A stretch of 64,000 bases of DNA from Dryomyza anilis (lineage: Eukaryota; Arthropoda; Insecta; Diptera; Dryomyzidae): contig OX638130.1 in the NCBI GenBank assembly GCA_951804985.1, positions 78,486,583-78,550,582 on the forward strand. Reading direction: 5' to 3'. The position numbers and the translations under genes were made by a program. Positions 1-13,034 of this stretch are shown piece by piece. The stretch's first letter is position 1, and each line of letters starts with the position of its first letter. The notes under the pieces were generated by a model. The model was not told the origin of the DNA and searched no databases. It saw only the letters and a program-made list of their open reading frames with translations.

Positions 1-1071
1 GAGTGTTTTTAGCTCGTTTATGATACCTCGTTACGATGGAAAAATTAAGAACGAAACTGTATGCGTTATCGAATCATTTACGATACTCGTATACGATTAT
101 TTTATTCATTATTTAAGAATATTTCATATCATTTACGTTATCGTTTATGATAGTTTTGCCGACTGGGTAGTAACCTCCTACTTTAATTTACTTTTTCTTT
201 CGTTGTTGTTATTAATTTTGGGTAATGTGTCGCTTTTTTAATATAAACAAACACATTCAAAACCACAAGCTAAATTTAGGCGCTCACCCCCAAACCAGAC
301 AAAATTTAACTGCGTTTGCAGTTCGATCCCCATTCATTAAATCTGTACACCAACAAAAGTGTCGAAGTTTTAAAACTTTTGTTACGCTCTGATAGTTGGT
401 GTGATGAAGTTAGTACGAATTATGGAAGTTATAGTCGGTCTAAGTCGACTATAAATACCCTACATATATCCACGCCCCACGTTGGGAAAAAAATCGACAA
501 AAAGGCGCGCATAGCTCTCATAAAGTAACTTACTTTTCCTTACTTTTTCTTTGTTTTCATATTATAGATAAGTTGAGAGATAAAACCTCGTTTTTTTATG
601 TAAATAACTTTTATCATTTCAATTCAATGTCCTTCCAAAGAAAAGTGTTATTTAAGAAAAAATTCATATATTTAAAGCAACGAATTAGGTGTTGTACAAA
701 AATGTGTATACACAATCTATTTCTAATTAATCTGAAACCGAATTTATACCACGTATAAAGAATATCCATATCTATAATAGTACACTCTCAGAAAATAATA
801 GTTAAAATTTAACAATAACGATTGTTGTTTATATAACAATCAAAATTGTTAATTGTTTTCATACAATTGTTAAAGTTATTGTCCGACTGTTATCTTAAAT
901 TGAATTGTTAGTTTCAACAATCCAATTCTTAAAAATTGTATGTTCGAAATAATTACTTTAAAAACATTTCCCAAGTAACACATTTCAAAACATAGATCTG
1001 TTGATTAACATGTAACGAATATGTATCGATACGTAGAATTGAATCGGTTCTTCGCTAAAAATGGAATTCTA
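1..1071. other. AT-rich stretch without a gene
   Basis: Short open frames exist here (for example 20-241 and 316-528), but they have low-complexity composition and no recognisable domain. Two pieces of structure stand out: a mini-me-like fragment near 395-485, and about 785-950, which is dense in the palindrome AACAATTGTT and its variants. I see no gene. Confidence 0.6.
395..485 (+). repeat. mini-me-like repeat fragment
   Basis: The stretch around 430-475 contains the inverted repeat TATAGTCGGTCTAAG followed by CGACTATAAATACCCTACA. The same block lies near the start of the full copies at 19247, 36421 and 42347. The GTCY microsatellite part is absent, so this is a remnant. Confidence 0.6.
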
Positions 1072-2028
1072 CACGGATAGAAAAGATTTGTTTGAATATA
1101 TTTGAATGTTTTTAAAAATTATACGAAATCACCATACATGTATTACGAATGAAGATGTTAATAACATATTACTATGTGTAAACATTTTATATATTCCCCA
1201 GCAGAATCTGTCCAACTTTTCATAAATATGTTACAATACAAACTTAAAATTTTAATTGTATTTGAATGTACTATTATACGAAATTTACACTTGGTGACCG
1301 CCGTTTTCTGCATGCGTGTGTTTTGATGTTTGTTGAGAAAACGTATTCGTATCGGTAATACGATGTCATTTGTAAATTTAAAAAATATACAATAAAAAAT
1401 TACAAATAATAACAAGTAATATCATTTAATAGTGTATATAATTTAATTGTTCCTGAAAGTTTTTCTAAAATTATTGTGAAAAGCCGACACGGATATTTCA
1501 TCAAAAAAAAAAAACACAACTAAAAAATCAGTGCTTCTATTTACAAACAGAATTCGGCATGGTTTTTTACAACATGAATTTTAATAAAAATTAATAAAAA
1601 AAAACAATATTTTAATATTATTTTATTTTCACGATTCCTTTCCAAAAATATTTAGATATGTTTTTATGCAACTACTACTTTTTGAATTGGAACAACTGAT
1701 ATGTTTCTCTGGAAATATATTTATATTCAGGTCGTTCCAAATCATGTTATATTTTAAACATATTTATGTATCAGTTCAAATATTTATTATGTTTGGATGT
1801 AGAAATTATTATGTTTCTATTAGAACATAGACCATTTTAAGGGGAAACAACTAAATGTTTCCGTGATATCATAATGTAAATCAGAGCTCATTACAACACT
1901 GTTCAAGTCTCAAGACAACCCTGTTTACAAATGATTTATCAGGCAATTATATATTATGTTTACATAAAATTCCAAACATAATTAATGCCTGCAAAATTAT
2001 GTTTGGGAGAGCCATTTTTTGCAGCGTG
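1072..2028 (+). mobile_element. Tc1/mariner-like non-autonomous element, copy 1
   Basis: Left end CACGGATAGAAAAG and right end TTTTTTGCAGCGTG are flanked by TA on both sides (1070-1071 and 2029-2030), which fits the TA target duplication of Tc1/mariner transposons. Both ends recur in a copy at 41795-43904 and the left end recurs, reversed, at 10580. The inside is AT-rich with no transposase frame. The ends are only partly complementary (CACG, then an A-rich tract), so the superfamily assignment rests on the TA flanks and the shared boundaries. Confidence 0.6.
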
Positions 2029-2082
2029 TATGTAGAAATCTGTATTGAAACTTGAAAAATTCTATTCAAACTTATAGAAATA

Positions 2083-2390
2083 GATTCTGAAATGCGGGAC
2101 ACGGCGTGCGACTCATATGATGGTCATATGTGTGGAAAAAAAGTAGCACAAAAATCGCACGCATGATTCTGATATGCGGGGCACGACGTGTGCCTCATTG
2201 ATGGTCATATGCGTGGAAAAAAAGCATGAAACGCGCACGCTAGATGCTGATATGTGCGACTAAAATGGAGGCAATTTGAAGGCATGAAAGTCGCATGATG
2301 TTGAAATGCGGGGAATGGCGAGCAATGAATATGGAGGCCGTGTGAAGGTATCAAACTCGCACACAAGTCGCATGCATGAATTTTTCGATA
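2083..2390. repeat. imperfect tandem repeat, about 80 bp
   Basis: GATTCTGAAATGCGGG at 2083 is repeated as GATTCTGATATGCGGG at 2165 and as GATGCTGATATG at 2243, with shared blocks GGTCATATG and TCGCACGCAT between them. The copies become more divergent towards the right. Confidence 0.6.
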
Positions 2391-2722
2391 GTGTTAAGTT
2401 TAGTGTGGTAAATATTTTTGATGAAATCGATAAAATGGTGAATTTCTGAGAGGTGAATTACGTTGTGGTGAGTTGCTGGGGTGAGTAAATATCGATAAGC
2501 TGTTCATAACCGAATAAAATCTTAACTTTGGCCAATCAAAATGTTAAAAAAACAAAGAATTTGGCAAAGCGCCCTCTGTCGGACGAAAATATAAATTCCG
2601 GCTCGACAACTTTTCGTCCCAGGCCTAGTTCTACATGTGTGCAACATTTTTTTTCGATAGTGGCAAGTTCAGTGTGGTGAATATTTATAATGAAATCGAT
2701 GAAATGGTGAATTTCTGAGATT
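2383..2722. repeat. two direct repeats about 269 bp apart
   Basis: TTTCGATAGTG at 2383 and 2652 starts two similar blocks of about 65 bp that both run through AGTGTGGT, ATGAAATCGAT and AATGGTGAATTTCTGAG. The AGTGTGGTGAAT motif resembles the 15-bp repeats inside the Helitron at 28164-29402, but the link is not firm. Confidence 0.5.
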
Positions 2723-3068
2723 GCAGAGGTAACTGGTGAAATCGTTTAGTAATATTACATTTTAACACAGTACTTATTTTGTATTTAATTAGCAAACCAT
2801 GCTACAAGGCGTAAATTTAAACAGATAGTTGCAACAAGACTTTCATAAACATCTTGTTTTCTAAGTTTATAAACATCAATATTTCATGGTTGTCAAAATT
2901 TACATACAATTTTGACACTTTATATTCACCTCAATATATAGCTATAGCTATAGCTTCAGAATTTCATATTTAATTTTTAATTTTAATTAATTTTTTAATT
3001 TAATTTTAATTTTAATTTAATTTAATTTTTCGAGTAAAAAGTTAAATAAAAGCAAATGTTTACTTTAA

Positions 3069-3635
3069 GGGCCGTTTTCACAATGTTCAGTTACGTTAAA
3101 ACTTATCTGTACGTTTGTTAACTGGCAGATAGACTAACTTTCAGAATAAAGTTTCCGTTAAATATTTTCGTTTTCACCATCACAAATTATTTAACTTCCG
3201 GTTAGAATGACATTGTAATAGATTTTCTGTCATATCTTGCAACTAATTGACATAAATAAATTAATTCAAATTTAATTTTTCAAATTTAAAATTTCATGAA
3301 TTGTGAATTTGTTCCTCGTCATATTTGGATATTGCGACGACAGATTTGCAATGGCAATATACCGTTTTGCTAATATTTCTATTGCCATTATGATATTTTG
3401 CGACATTGCATTTTGATATCTCGGGAACAATTTTATGCACAAATTGCAGCATAATTTTTTCAAAAGATTGTCAAAATATTTCAGTTATAAATATAACGGT
3501 AAATTATCGGTTAAAGTATCTGCCGGTTAAAGAAAATTTAAATGACAAACAGATATAACAACTGATTATGAAATCGAATTTTGCGGTCGGTTAAAGTGGA
3601 AATTAATATTTAACTAGATATTGTGAAAACGGCCC
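3069..3635. mobile_element. PIF/Harbinger-like MITE
   Basis: Terminal inverted repeats GGGCCGTTTTCACAAT (left) and ATTGTGAAAACGGCCC (right) bound a 567-bp AT-rich element. TAA is present on both sides (3066-3068 and 3636-3638). PIF/Harbinger elements typically make 3-bp TWA duplications and start with GG, so this is the best fit. The only open frame inside (63 aa, minus strand) has no recognisable domain, so the element is non-autonomous. Confidence 0.7.
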
Positions 3636-3638
3636 TAA

Positions 3639-5400
3639 ATGTTGTATTAAAATATTTAATTTAAAATTTTATTATTTGTTATTATGTTCTAACATTTCTG
3701 CCCTATTTTACTTAAGAAATTATGCAACACTGCAGAGAGTGAGAGTGTGGTGAGTGTAACAAAGTAAAACAAAAACTGACAAGAAAATAATTCGTGGTTT
3801 TGAAAAAAAATGTACATAGAATTATTCAAAAATACTGTATTTTGTGAAAATTTATAATATTTGATAATACCAATGTTATATGTTCTTATTCCGTTCATAA
3901 AACAAGACAAGTAGATAAAAAATGCTATTGCATTATCAATATTTATTATACTATACATTAATATTTTTTATAAAGTATACAATAATAAATATTTCAATTA
4001 TACTTAAAATACTATGTTCCACTGTGTGCAGTCGGCTTCAATTCTACGCATGCAACCCCAGTACGAAATATAAATTGTTGAGTAAGTATTTCTTAAATTG
4101 ACTGTAACTGTGAAATAAGAATGATTTTTTAAATATGTGTAACTTTTAATATTTATACATAAGAAATCATAATAATATGTTTTGAATGACCTGTCATAAT
4201 TTTATATTAAAAATGTTGTGGATTATCATTTGTTATATTTAAAATTTTATATATACTGATAAATTTTAAATACTTAACAAAACTTTCATATTATGGAACA
4301 TAATACATTTTTGGTAACATTATTGTAAATAGATTTAAATAATTAAAAAAAATGTTTCGTTTACATTAGATACGTTATGTCATACGTTTATGTCATTCGA
4401 TAAAATGTTTTTAAACGATGCAAATATTAAAATTGAAAACATATAAATTAAGTGTTTTATGTAGTTCGTGTTGTTTAAACTTATTTTAAACTAGTATATG
4501 GTAAACTTCATATTCGTCAATAAAATATTTCCTTATCAACCATTTATTTAAATAAAGTTTTCAATAAATATTGAACAAAAAGCAATTTTGTAAATTTAAT
4601 TTTGATAAAGAGTTGTAGGGTGTCGCATTTTTTATTTTTGTTCATGTCAAATTTTCAAAAATGTCAGTTCAGTCGCTCAGAAGCATTCGTTGACGACGGA
4701 CGTGTATTTGGTTTTTTTAACCCATTAAAACCTGCCGAATCAGATACACACCAAGAGAATACGCAGTGCAAATTTCTCCATCATGTTTTCCCATAATTCG
4801 TACACCAGATGCTAATAATTTTGTTCGATTTTGCATCTAGCACCACTACATTATATCAGTATGAAATTGTATTTATCTGGGTGCAATTCCCTACATTTTA
4901 ATTAAATATTTCATAAACAAATTTTAAAAAATATTCCGAAAAATTTCAGTAAGATAAAGTTTAAAACATTTTTTTGGAATTTTGACAGCAAACACATTGC
5001 GAACTAATATTAAAATGTTTTTTAAGAGAGCTTAGAGAATTGTAATAAATTACACACTCGACACACTTTTTTGGTAACACAAATTTATTTTTGAGTTTTT
5101 GCAAAACCTAATATCTGGACACAGATTTTTTTGCCAATTATCCGTAGGGAAAGGTTCATATTTTATTTTGTGATAAAGTTTGCATCTGCGACATGTCGAA
5201 ATCGTGCGATAACTTGCGATATAAAGTACCAAAAACGGCCTTTTTTGCAAACTTTGACTCGATTTTGTGCAAAATCAGGAGACCAAAATCAACCAGAACT
5301 GATAGGTTTCATTCCAGATTAAAATCGTTGTAGAACAGTGTCATTGGCTCGTCTGAAGAGTCTCAACCTGGAACATTTGTTTTGATTGAAATTATGCTTA
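3639..5400. other. AT-rich stretch, no gene seen
   Basis: Scattered short frames only (61-96 codons), with biased composition and no motif. No RNA gene or clear repeat boundary was found. Confidence 0.5.
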
Positions 5401-5421
5401 TTATCATTATGTGCACATAAT

Positions 5422-5730
5422 CATAATGTCCGTCTGTCCGTTTGTACACGTTAAACACGTTAAGAAGAAACTAAAACCTTTGTAACTTTGTAAATACATC
5501 AGTATACAATATGTTAAAATGGTTTGATTTTTTTAACGGGTACTCTCACTATACATCAATTTCACATAATGTCCGTCCGTCCGTAAGATACGGAAAATAC
5601 GTTAAGAAGATAATTATAAGAGCTATTTATTTAAAACTTTGGATTTTTAGTGAATACATAAGTAAGTATAAAATATGTTAAAATAGTTTCATTCTTTTAA
5701 CGGCTATGCCTACTATACATCAATTTCGGT
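5422..5730. repeat. tandem duplication, about 143 bp, with GTCY tract
   Basis: CATAATGTCCGTC occurs at 5422 and again at 5565. Each is followed by ACGTTAAGAAG, then ATATGTTAAAAT(G/A)GTTT, then TTTTAACGG and ACTATACATCAATTTC. The GTCCGTCTGTCCGT tract is of the same type as the microsatellite in the mini-me-like copies. Confidence 0.6.
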
Positions 5731-5810
5731 TATAACATTTTTTTGAAAAGATGTAAATTCGCTAAATATATTAAATATGATCCGCAATAAGACAACATTC
5801 AATGATCTCT

Positions 5811-5821
5811 ATTGGTTCCAA
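5811..5821 (+). repeat. SINE target-site duplication, left copy
   Basis: ATTGGTTCCAA, identical to 6020-6030 on the other side of the SINE. Confidence 0.85.
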
Positions 5822-6019
5822 GTCGGCCTCAGCAGTCCAGAGGTAGCGCGCTGGACTTGCATTCTGAAGGTCTCGGGTTCGAATCCCGGCTTGGGCATGG
5901 GCGCTCGTGGTGATATTAACAAAATTGTAGGGAATAGATTTCACAGTACAATGGATATAGTCTGTCTGAGTGCTGTGGATCTTAGTAGATATTCCAAAAA
6001 AAAAAAAAAAAAAAAAAAA
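5822..6019 (+). mobile_element. tRNA-derived SINE with poly(A) tail
   Basis: The element starts with a tRNA-like head. A box A match (TAGCGCGCTGG, 5844-5854) and an exact box B match (GGTTCGAATCC, 5876-5886) form an internal RNA polymerase III promoter with normal spacing. A unique body of about 100 bp follows, then a poly(A) run that ends at 6020. An identical 11-bp target-site duplication, ATTGGTTCCAA, lies at 5811-5821 and 6020-6030. This is what LINE-mediated insertion of a polymerase III transcript produces. The tRNA folding is poor in the acceptor and anticodon arms, so it is not a functional tRNA gene. A degraded copy of the body lies reversed near 44209-44312. Confidence 0.85.
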
Positions 6020-6030
6020 ATTGGTTCCAA
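6020..6030 (+). repeat. SINE target-site duplication, right copy
   Basis: ATTGGTTCCAA directly after the poly(A) run. The first A may belong to the tail. Confidence 0.85.
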
Positions 6031-6666
6031 AGATATTGACTTTTTTCCGAAAACATACACTTTTTGACCACTACGCGGTGTCGCCTACATCTGGGCAATG
6101 ACGCTTATTAAGTCACACACGAACAAACGGACATTTGTATGAAAATGTCTTACATGATTCTCATATACGTGGCCCCCAAGTGTCTTTAGTGATTTTACAC
6201 CGTACCCAACATCAAGTTGTACAAGTGTCTACTGGGACTACTGGGTACCGACATAAAATAAAAAATTCATGTCAAAGATGAATCAATATTTTGAATCAAG
6301 ATATTTACAAGAATTCATAAAATAACGAGAAATAATTAAATTTAAATTCACTAAAACAGTTTTAGAAGAAGCAAAATTGCCCTTTAATACCACGGATTCT
6401 CTGGATAAATAAGCATAACAAATCGGAACAATAAATAATAACAGTTTGACGCAACAGTCCTGAAGAAGTTATAATTCGGAACAATACAATTTTAAAAAAA
6501 TTATTTAGCGTTACAACTCTAAAGAACCTAGGCTTAGCACCGTCACCATTAAAGCTGTGCGTGCATTTGTAGTCAAATGGCGGAACACACAATTTCAGTT
6601 TTGTATACCAGATGTGTTTCTCACAAAATTATAATATTTTTGTAGTATTCCTTGATTTCATTGTAG
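6031..6666. other. no gene; part of a dispersed repeat
   Basis: No coding motif. Around 6440-6575 the sequence shares TTTGACGCAACAGTCCT and AGCTGTGCGTGC with segments near 13035-13105 and, in reverse, 17265-17350, so this is a dispersed repeat of unknown type. Confidence 0.45.
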
Positions 6667-9138
6667 CCCAATAAACACAGATACGCACTGAAACGTATAA
6701 ACGGGTATGCCCGTTATTGCGGTGACAATACGGCACTATATTACGTGTTAAATACGGGTCTATCCGTAAATACGGTAGCAGATACGGATATCAATTGCCA
6801 CGTAATTGCGGTACAAAAACGTCTGTTACCGTAAATTGGATTGAAAACACAAAAAACTTTTTTACGTTTAATATACGGCAACGTTACGTGCACGTAATTA
6901 CGGCTCAGCAGCTACAGTAAATACGACAAAAATACGCACAACCATTTTTACGTGTGAAAAACGGTAACTTTATGCCTTTACTTAATTTAAATAAATATTT
7001 TTATGACCATAACGCCTAGATTATTTATTCTACGTGATTGAAATATATTTTTCATTTGAAATAACAAAAATATAGAATATACTTTTCTAGTTGCAACATG
7101 TTAATGAATGACTAAAGGTACCATCTAATAAATGTTGTATATACGTGTCGTATTTACGTGCCTTCATTCAGTGTTTTAAAGTACCGTAAAGAAGTTCCGT
7201 TTTTTTTTTTTTTTTTACAAATTAACCAACGCTCAGGGGATGTCCCCTATTAGGTAGGTTAAAAGGAGGGAGGAAAGATAGAGTAGTGTCGGTGAATGTT
7301 TGTTTTGAACTTGCCAATATCAAAAATGTCCGGAAAAACGTACGCAGGGAGATTGTTCCACAAACGAATCGTGCGACTGAAGAACGAATTCTCTCTATAA
7401 TGCGTGGTTCTGTTGAGAGCCGAGTCGACTACGAAGGGGTGGGCTTGGTTTGACGCCCGAGTAGAACGAGAGAACACACGACCTGGTGGAATCAGGCCAT
7501 GTATTTCCCTCGAACACTTGCCGTTGTAATACCTATAAAACAGGCTTACACACCCAACGGTCCTTCGGTGCTCAAGAGAACCAATAGACTATGAAATATT
7601 TTCATCCCCTATTAAATATATCGCACGTTGTTGGATTCGGTCCAGGAACTCCAAGGAGGATTTTGAGGCCCCTGCCCAAATGTGCGAATTGAATTCCATT
7701 TTAGGCCGTATATAGGTAATGTAGACAGTGCGTAAGTCAGCAGGAGTGAAGTATGTTTTACACCGTTTTAAAAAACCGAGGCACTTGGCCGCTTCTTTCG
7801 ACACGTTAAATATGTGGTCATTCGAACGGAGATCACATTGAATTGATATGCCCAGAACGTCAAGAGCAGCTGACTGCGCAATATCCACAGCACCCATATT
7901 GAGGGGAGGGAGGGGTGAATCCATTCTTTTGTGAGATAACAGACAACATTGGGTCTTGCTTGCATTAAAATCTACTCTGTATGCAACACCCCACTCGGAG
8001 ATTGATTTAAGGTCATTATTGAGTGCGTCGTTTACTCTCAATCTCCAAAGAGTTTGGGCGCTTGTTGAACGAATATGAATGACAAATGTTACTGTCATCT
8101 GCAAAGGAATGAATTGGGTTCTGGGTCAATGACAGAAGGTCATTGATAAATACCAGAAATAGGGACGGGGATAGGACGGAACTCCAGAATTGATGAAATG
8201 TTGTTCTGAAAGAGCACCATCCATCGCAACTCGTATTGAACGACCCTGGAGAAAACTCGATATCCATCGAGTAAAAGATACACCGACACCATATGCAATT
8301 AGTTTTGAAACGAGGGTTTTATGCCACACTCGATCAAAAGCCTTGGAAATATCGAGAGCAACAGCCTTGCTCTCCCCGAAAAGGTGAACACAATTATTCC
8401 ACTTTTCGGAGAGGACCGCCATCAAGTCACCTGTGGATCTGGTCCTACGGAAACCGTATTGTCGGTCACTGAGCAATTCGTTGTGCTCAAGATAGTTCAA
8501 AAGGTGGAAGTTAATTACGCTCTCCATTACCTTTGAGAGTGCAGAGCATATTGCAATGGGTCGGTAATTGGCAGGGTTCGTGGCCTCGCCCTTTTTCGGA
8601 ACTGGCTGGACATTGGCAACCTTCCAACAAGATGGAAAAACTCCTGTCGTGTAGGAGATGTTGAAAAGGTTACGCAACGGACAAGCCAGCGTTGACGCGC
8701 ACTTCTTCAACACATGGGCAGATATGCCATCTGACCCAGAGGCTTTGTTAATGTTGAGGTTCGCTAAAACCTTATTAACTGCCCGAGTTCGAAAATGTAT
8801 CTCCGGCATTGCAGAAGAAACAAAATCGACGACATGCAGTGGTTGATTACTATCTGGGAGCGTTGAATTATTTGCAAATAATTCTGCCAAGAGATTAGCT
8901 TTATCAACCGGGTCAGTGAAGGTCTGGCCATTCATACTAAGAATTGGAGTAGACGATGTCGTCTGATTCTTCATCCTTTTTACAAATGACCAGAAATTTT
9001 TACTACCCCTGTGATAGAGTAGGACCTTTTTGCGTTTTGTTCGTGAAGAAACTTTTCGCGCAAGATCACGGCATTACAGCGGCTACCTGTAAATACGGAA
9101 AGTAAATGGCACATTTAAGTGCCTTTTGGTTTATTGGG
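6667..9138. mobile_element. TACGG-rich TIR element, host of a LINE
   Basis: The left end CCCAATAAACACAGATACGC and the reverse of the right end, CCCAATAAACCAAAAGGCAC, share a 10-bp perfect terminal repeat and looser similarity for about 30 bp. The DNA on both sides of the nested LINE (6680-7190 and 9080-9110) is rich in TACGG/CCGTA motifs, unlike its surroundings, which ties the halves together. No transposase is visible. Superfamily unknown; no clear target duplication. Confidence 0.5.
7200..9079 (-). pseudogene. LINE copy A, 5'-truncated reverse transcriptase
   Basis: On the minus strand this runs from within the region between endonuclease and RT to a 3' end with a poly(A) tail (poly-T at 7200-7216). 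Frames at 8974-8126, 8267-8016, 8104-7589 and 7477-7259 together cover the RT domain. Visible motifs are KASGSDGISA, VQPVPKKGEATNPANYRPIA, the FADDS catalytic box and the C-terminal segment TYIRPKMEFNSHIWAG. A deletion after SGV removes the usual PQGS motif and shifts the frame, and more shifts follow. The start at 9079 is where similarity to copy B (24107 onwards) ends. It is dead and truncated, as is normal for LINE insertions. The clade is jockey/CR1-like but not resolved. Confidence 0.85.
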
Positions 9139-9382
9139 AGTATTTGGCTGGTACAAATACCACGAAACTATTCGTAATATTTTTGTAGTTTGCAATGAAA
9201 CACAGCTAAAACTGAAAACTCCTCAAAAGCTCTCTGTCAAATTCAAAGCTTATTGCCAAATACGTTATAATCAGCCGTGCATATACAAAACAATCAACAT
9301 TTAAAATTAAATTAATTCGCCACTTCAATAAAAGACAGAAATATTTAGAATATTGCGGATAATCGATGTTGTGAGGAAAAGG

Positions 9383-10580
<1,198 letters not shown>

Positions 10581-10585
10581 TATAG

Positions 10586-10865
10586 AATAAAATTTGAAGT
10601 AAATACTTTTTATCACTTTTTATTATGGTTATAATATTTTTATTTAATCACAATATCATAGACATGTAAATTGGTATTTTGGAAACTATTTATTTCATAT
10701 AAAGAAGTTAGGAACAGATTAAACTATTATTTTATTTAACATTTTCGAAATTTTTAATAAAATCAAATATTTTTTTATTTATTATGAAATTTTGTATTAC
10801 AAAAGTATTTAAATCAAATTTGAATAAATTTTATTTAATTTTAATATGTCACTTTTTTCTTAGTG
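10586..10865 (-). mobile_element. truncated copy of the CACTAAG TIR element
   Basis: The right part, ending in ACTTTTTTCTTAGTG at 10865 and followed by TA, is the reverse complement of the left end of the element at 11550-12071. The inner part (GAAGTAAATACTTTTTATCAC near 10599) matches that element's interior in reverse. The left terminus is missing, cut at the end of the neighbouring element. Confidence 0.55.
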
Positions 10866-11198
10866 TAATCCTCTTTATATGAAATAAATTGTTTTTAAAA
10901 TATCAATTTGCATATTTATGATGTTGCGATTAAATTCAAATGCTATTGAATAAAGTTTAAAGACCTAACAAAAAATTTTCTATTAATTGCATTTTTAAAA
11001 TTTTGTCATTGGTAAACCTAGATAACGTCATTCGAAGATACCTCTATAAAGAAATATTGTAATTTTTTGAAGCATCAAATTTTGTGAAATTTTTGAAAAA
11101 AAATCAAACTTGTATTTTTTTTTTATCTATTCAAAGGTGTAAACTAAATTTCATGAAAATCGAAGAAAAAAATTTAAAATCCTGTCGATTTGAATTGG

Positions 11199-11199
<1 letters not shown>

Positions 11200-11237
<38 letters not shown>
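11200..11237. repeat. short (TA)n microsatellite
   Basis: About 38 bp of TA repeats beside an otherwise unremarkable AT-rich stretch. Confidence 0.9.
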
Positions 11238-11239
<2 letters not shown>

Positions 11240-11429
11240 GACTCATATCGGTGGACAAATACGCACACTAAAAATTAACTTCAACTTATTATTAAAGAAA
11301 TATTAAAAAAAATTTAAACCGTGATATTTAAAAAAATACTTGAGGGGATGTCCAAAACATTTTCTTAAAAAATGTGTACGTGGTGATTATATATCTAAAT
11401 ATGATTAAATTCTTTCAAGGTTGCAAGTT

Positions 11430-12130
11430 TGCAGATATTTTCAGGATTAGTATACCCTGGGGACCTCTGTTCCACTTTAAAAGGTAACCAAACATATTAC
11501 ATATGTGTAGGAAATTTATAGTCGACTTAGTCCGACAATAGGTTACATACACTAAGAAAAAAGTGACGTAATAAAATTAAATATAATTTATTTAAATTTG
11601 ATTTAAATACTTTTGTAATTAAAAACGTAATACTCCATACAAAAAATGTTACGTGCGTATTTAATTTCAAAATAAATAAAAAAAGTATTTAATTTTATTA
11701 AAAATTTCAAAAAAAGTAAAATAAAATAATAATTTTATCTGTTACTAATCTTCTTTATATGAAATAAATAGTTTTTAAAATACCAATTTACGTATTTATA
11801 ATGATGTGATTAAACTAAAATGTTATAACCTTAATAAAAAGTGATAAAAGGTATTTACTTCAAATTTTATTACATACATAATTAATTTAAACAAAAAGTA
11901 TTTACTTCAAATTTTATTACGTACGTTATAAATTTGAATAAAAAGTATTTACATCAAGTTTAAATAAAAAGTATTTAATTTAAATACAAAAGACTACGGG
12001 TGAAAAACGTGTCTAAAAGTATTTGAATTTATTACTTTTTTAATTAATTTTATTACTTTTTTCCCTCAGTGTAGTTCTTACAAACTATCGAAATTCCCCA
12101 CTATAAAATTTCCCATGTGACCTTCATTAC
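11430..12130 (-). repeat. mini-me-like fragment split by a TIR element
   Basis: Reverse-orientation blocks of the mini-me-like family occur on both sides of a nested element. To the left are CAGGATTAGTATACCCTGG, ACATATGTGTAGG and TTTATAGTCGACTTAG. To the right is AAAATTTCCCATGTGACC. In intact copies these blocks are adjacent in this order. The copy is old and has no GTCY tract. Confidence 0.55.
11550..12071. mobile_element. CACTRAG TIR element (Tc1/mariner-like MITE)
   Basis: The left end CACTAAGAAAAAAGTGACG and the reverse of the right end, CACTGAGGGAAAAAAGTAAT, form a terminal inverted repeat. TA lies on each side (11548-11549 and 12072-12073). It interrupts a mini-me-like fragment, which supports the boundaries. 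The 522-bp interior is AT-rich and has no coding frame. Confidence 0.65.
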
Positions 12131-12139
12131 TGGTATTTT

Positions 12140-13034
12140 TTTTTGCATATTTGTAATTATTTCAAGAACGATACACACACGATGGACGTTCTGGAGTTTT
12201 AAAGAGAACAGTTCACGTGAGAAATCTAATAATGCTAACTAATTGAGTTTTTTTGCTGAATTTTTTTGATTTGAAAATAAAACGCGAAAACTAAATTTTG
12301 GCCACTCTGCAGTCTGCAGAAGACACATAATTTTCTAATTGCGTGTTATGGGCAGGGACATTTTTCATATGTGGTACAACTGAAAATGATTACATAAGTG
12401 CTTGTCATTCCTTTGAGAAGTCAGAACTGACTATAGTTTGTGATGCTTCCATCTTCATCATCAGGAACATTTTTTTGTTATACACTTCTACAAGTTGTAT
12501 ATTTTTATTTTTCTTGAAGCTGTTGGTACCATTTTTTTGTTTTATATGTACTCTAGATATTACCATGGTTCAACTTTATATATGTTGTACCTTATTTTTG
12601 TTAATTTTGTTAAAAATATTTTTTTTAAATTAATAATTACAACAGAAGTAGAACTAAAAGCATATTTAGTAATTTATCTACATTTTAAATACAAAATGTA
12701 GTTATTTTAATACAAATGTATTAAAATTTTTAATAGAAATGCAGTCAAATTATGTAGTTTTTTTTTCCAAAGAAAATAACTACATCAGTATCGTAAATCA
12801 AATTTTATTTATTTTAATACAATATTTTTTCGGTGTACATTTTGCAAAGTAAATTTGAACCCAACTCTATAACTAATTTTTTATGAAATGAAACAAGGAA
12901 TCATTCCTTCAAAAATTTGCATTGAAAAGCGGACCACCCTTCGGGAGAATAATATTGTGGGGATGTTCGTCCACTATTATTAATATTTGGTGTTATAAAT
13001 CCTTTGATTCTGATGACTGATTTGGAATAATAAT
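12140..13034. other. AT-rich stretch, no gene seen
   Basis: Frames at 12343-12633 and 12495-12701 are phenylalanine-, isoleucine- and leucine-rich translations of T-rich DNA, without domain features. Confidence 0.45.

Noticed and set aside
5822..5900. Functional tRNA gene
   Set aside because: Box A and box B are present, but the acceptor and anticodon arms do not pair, and the sequence continues into a SINE body with poly(A) and target duplications.
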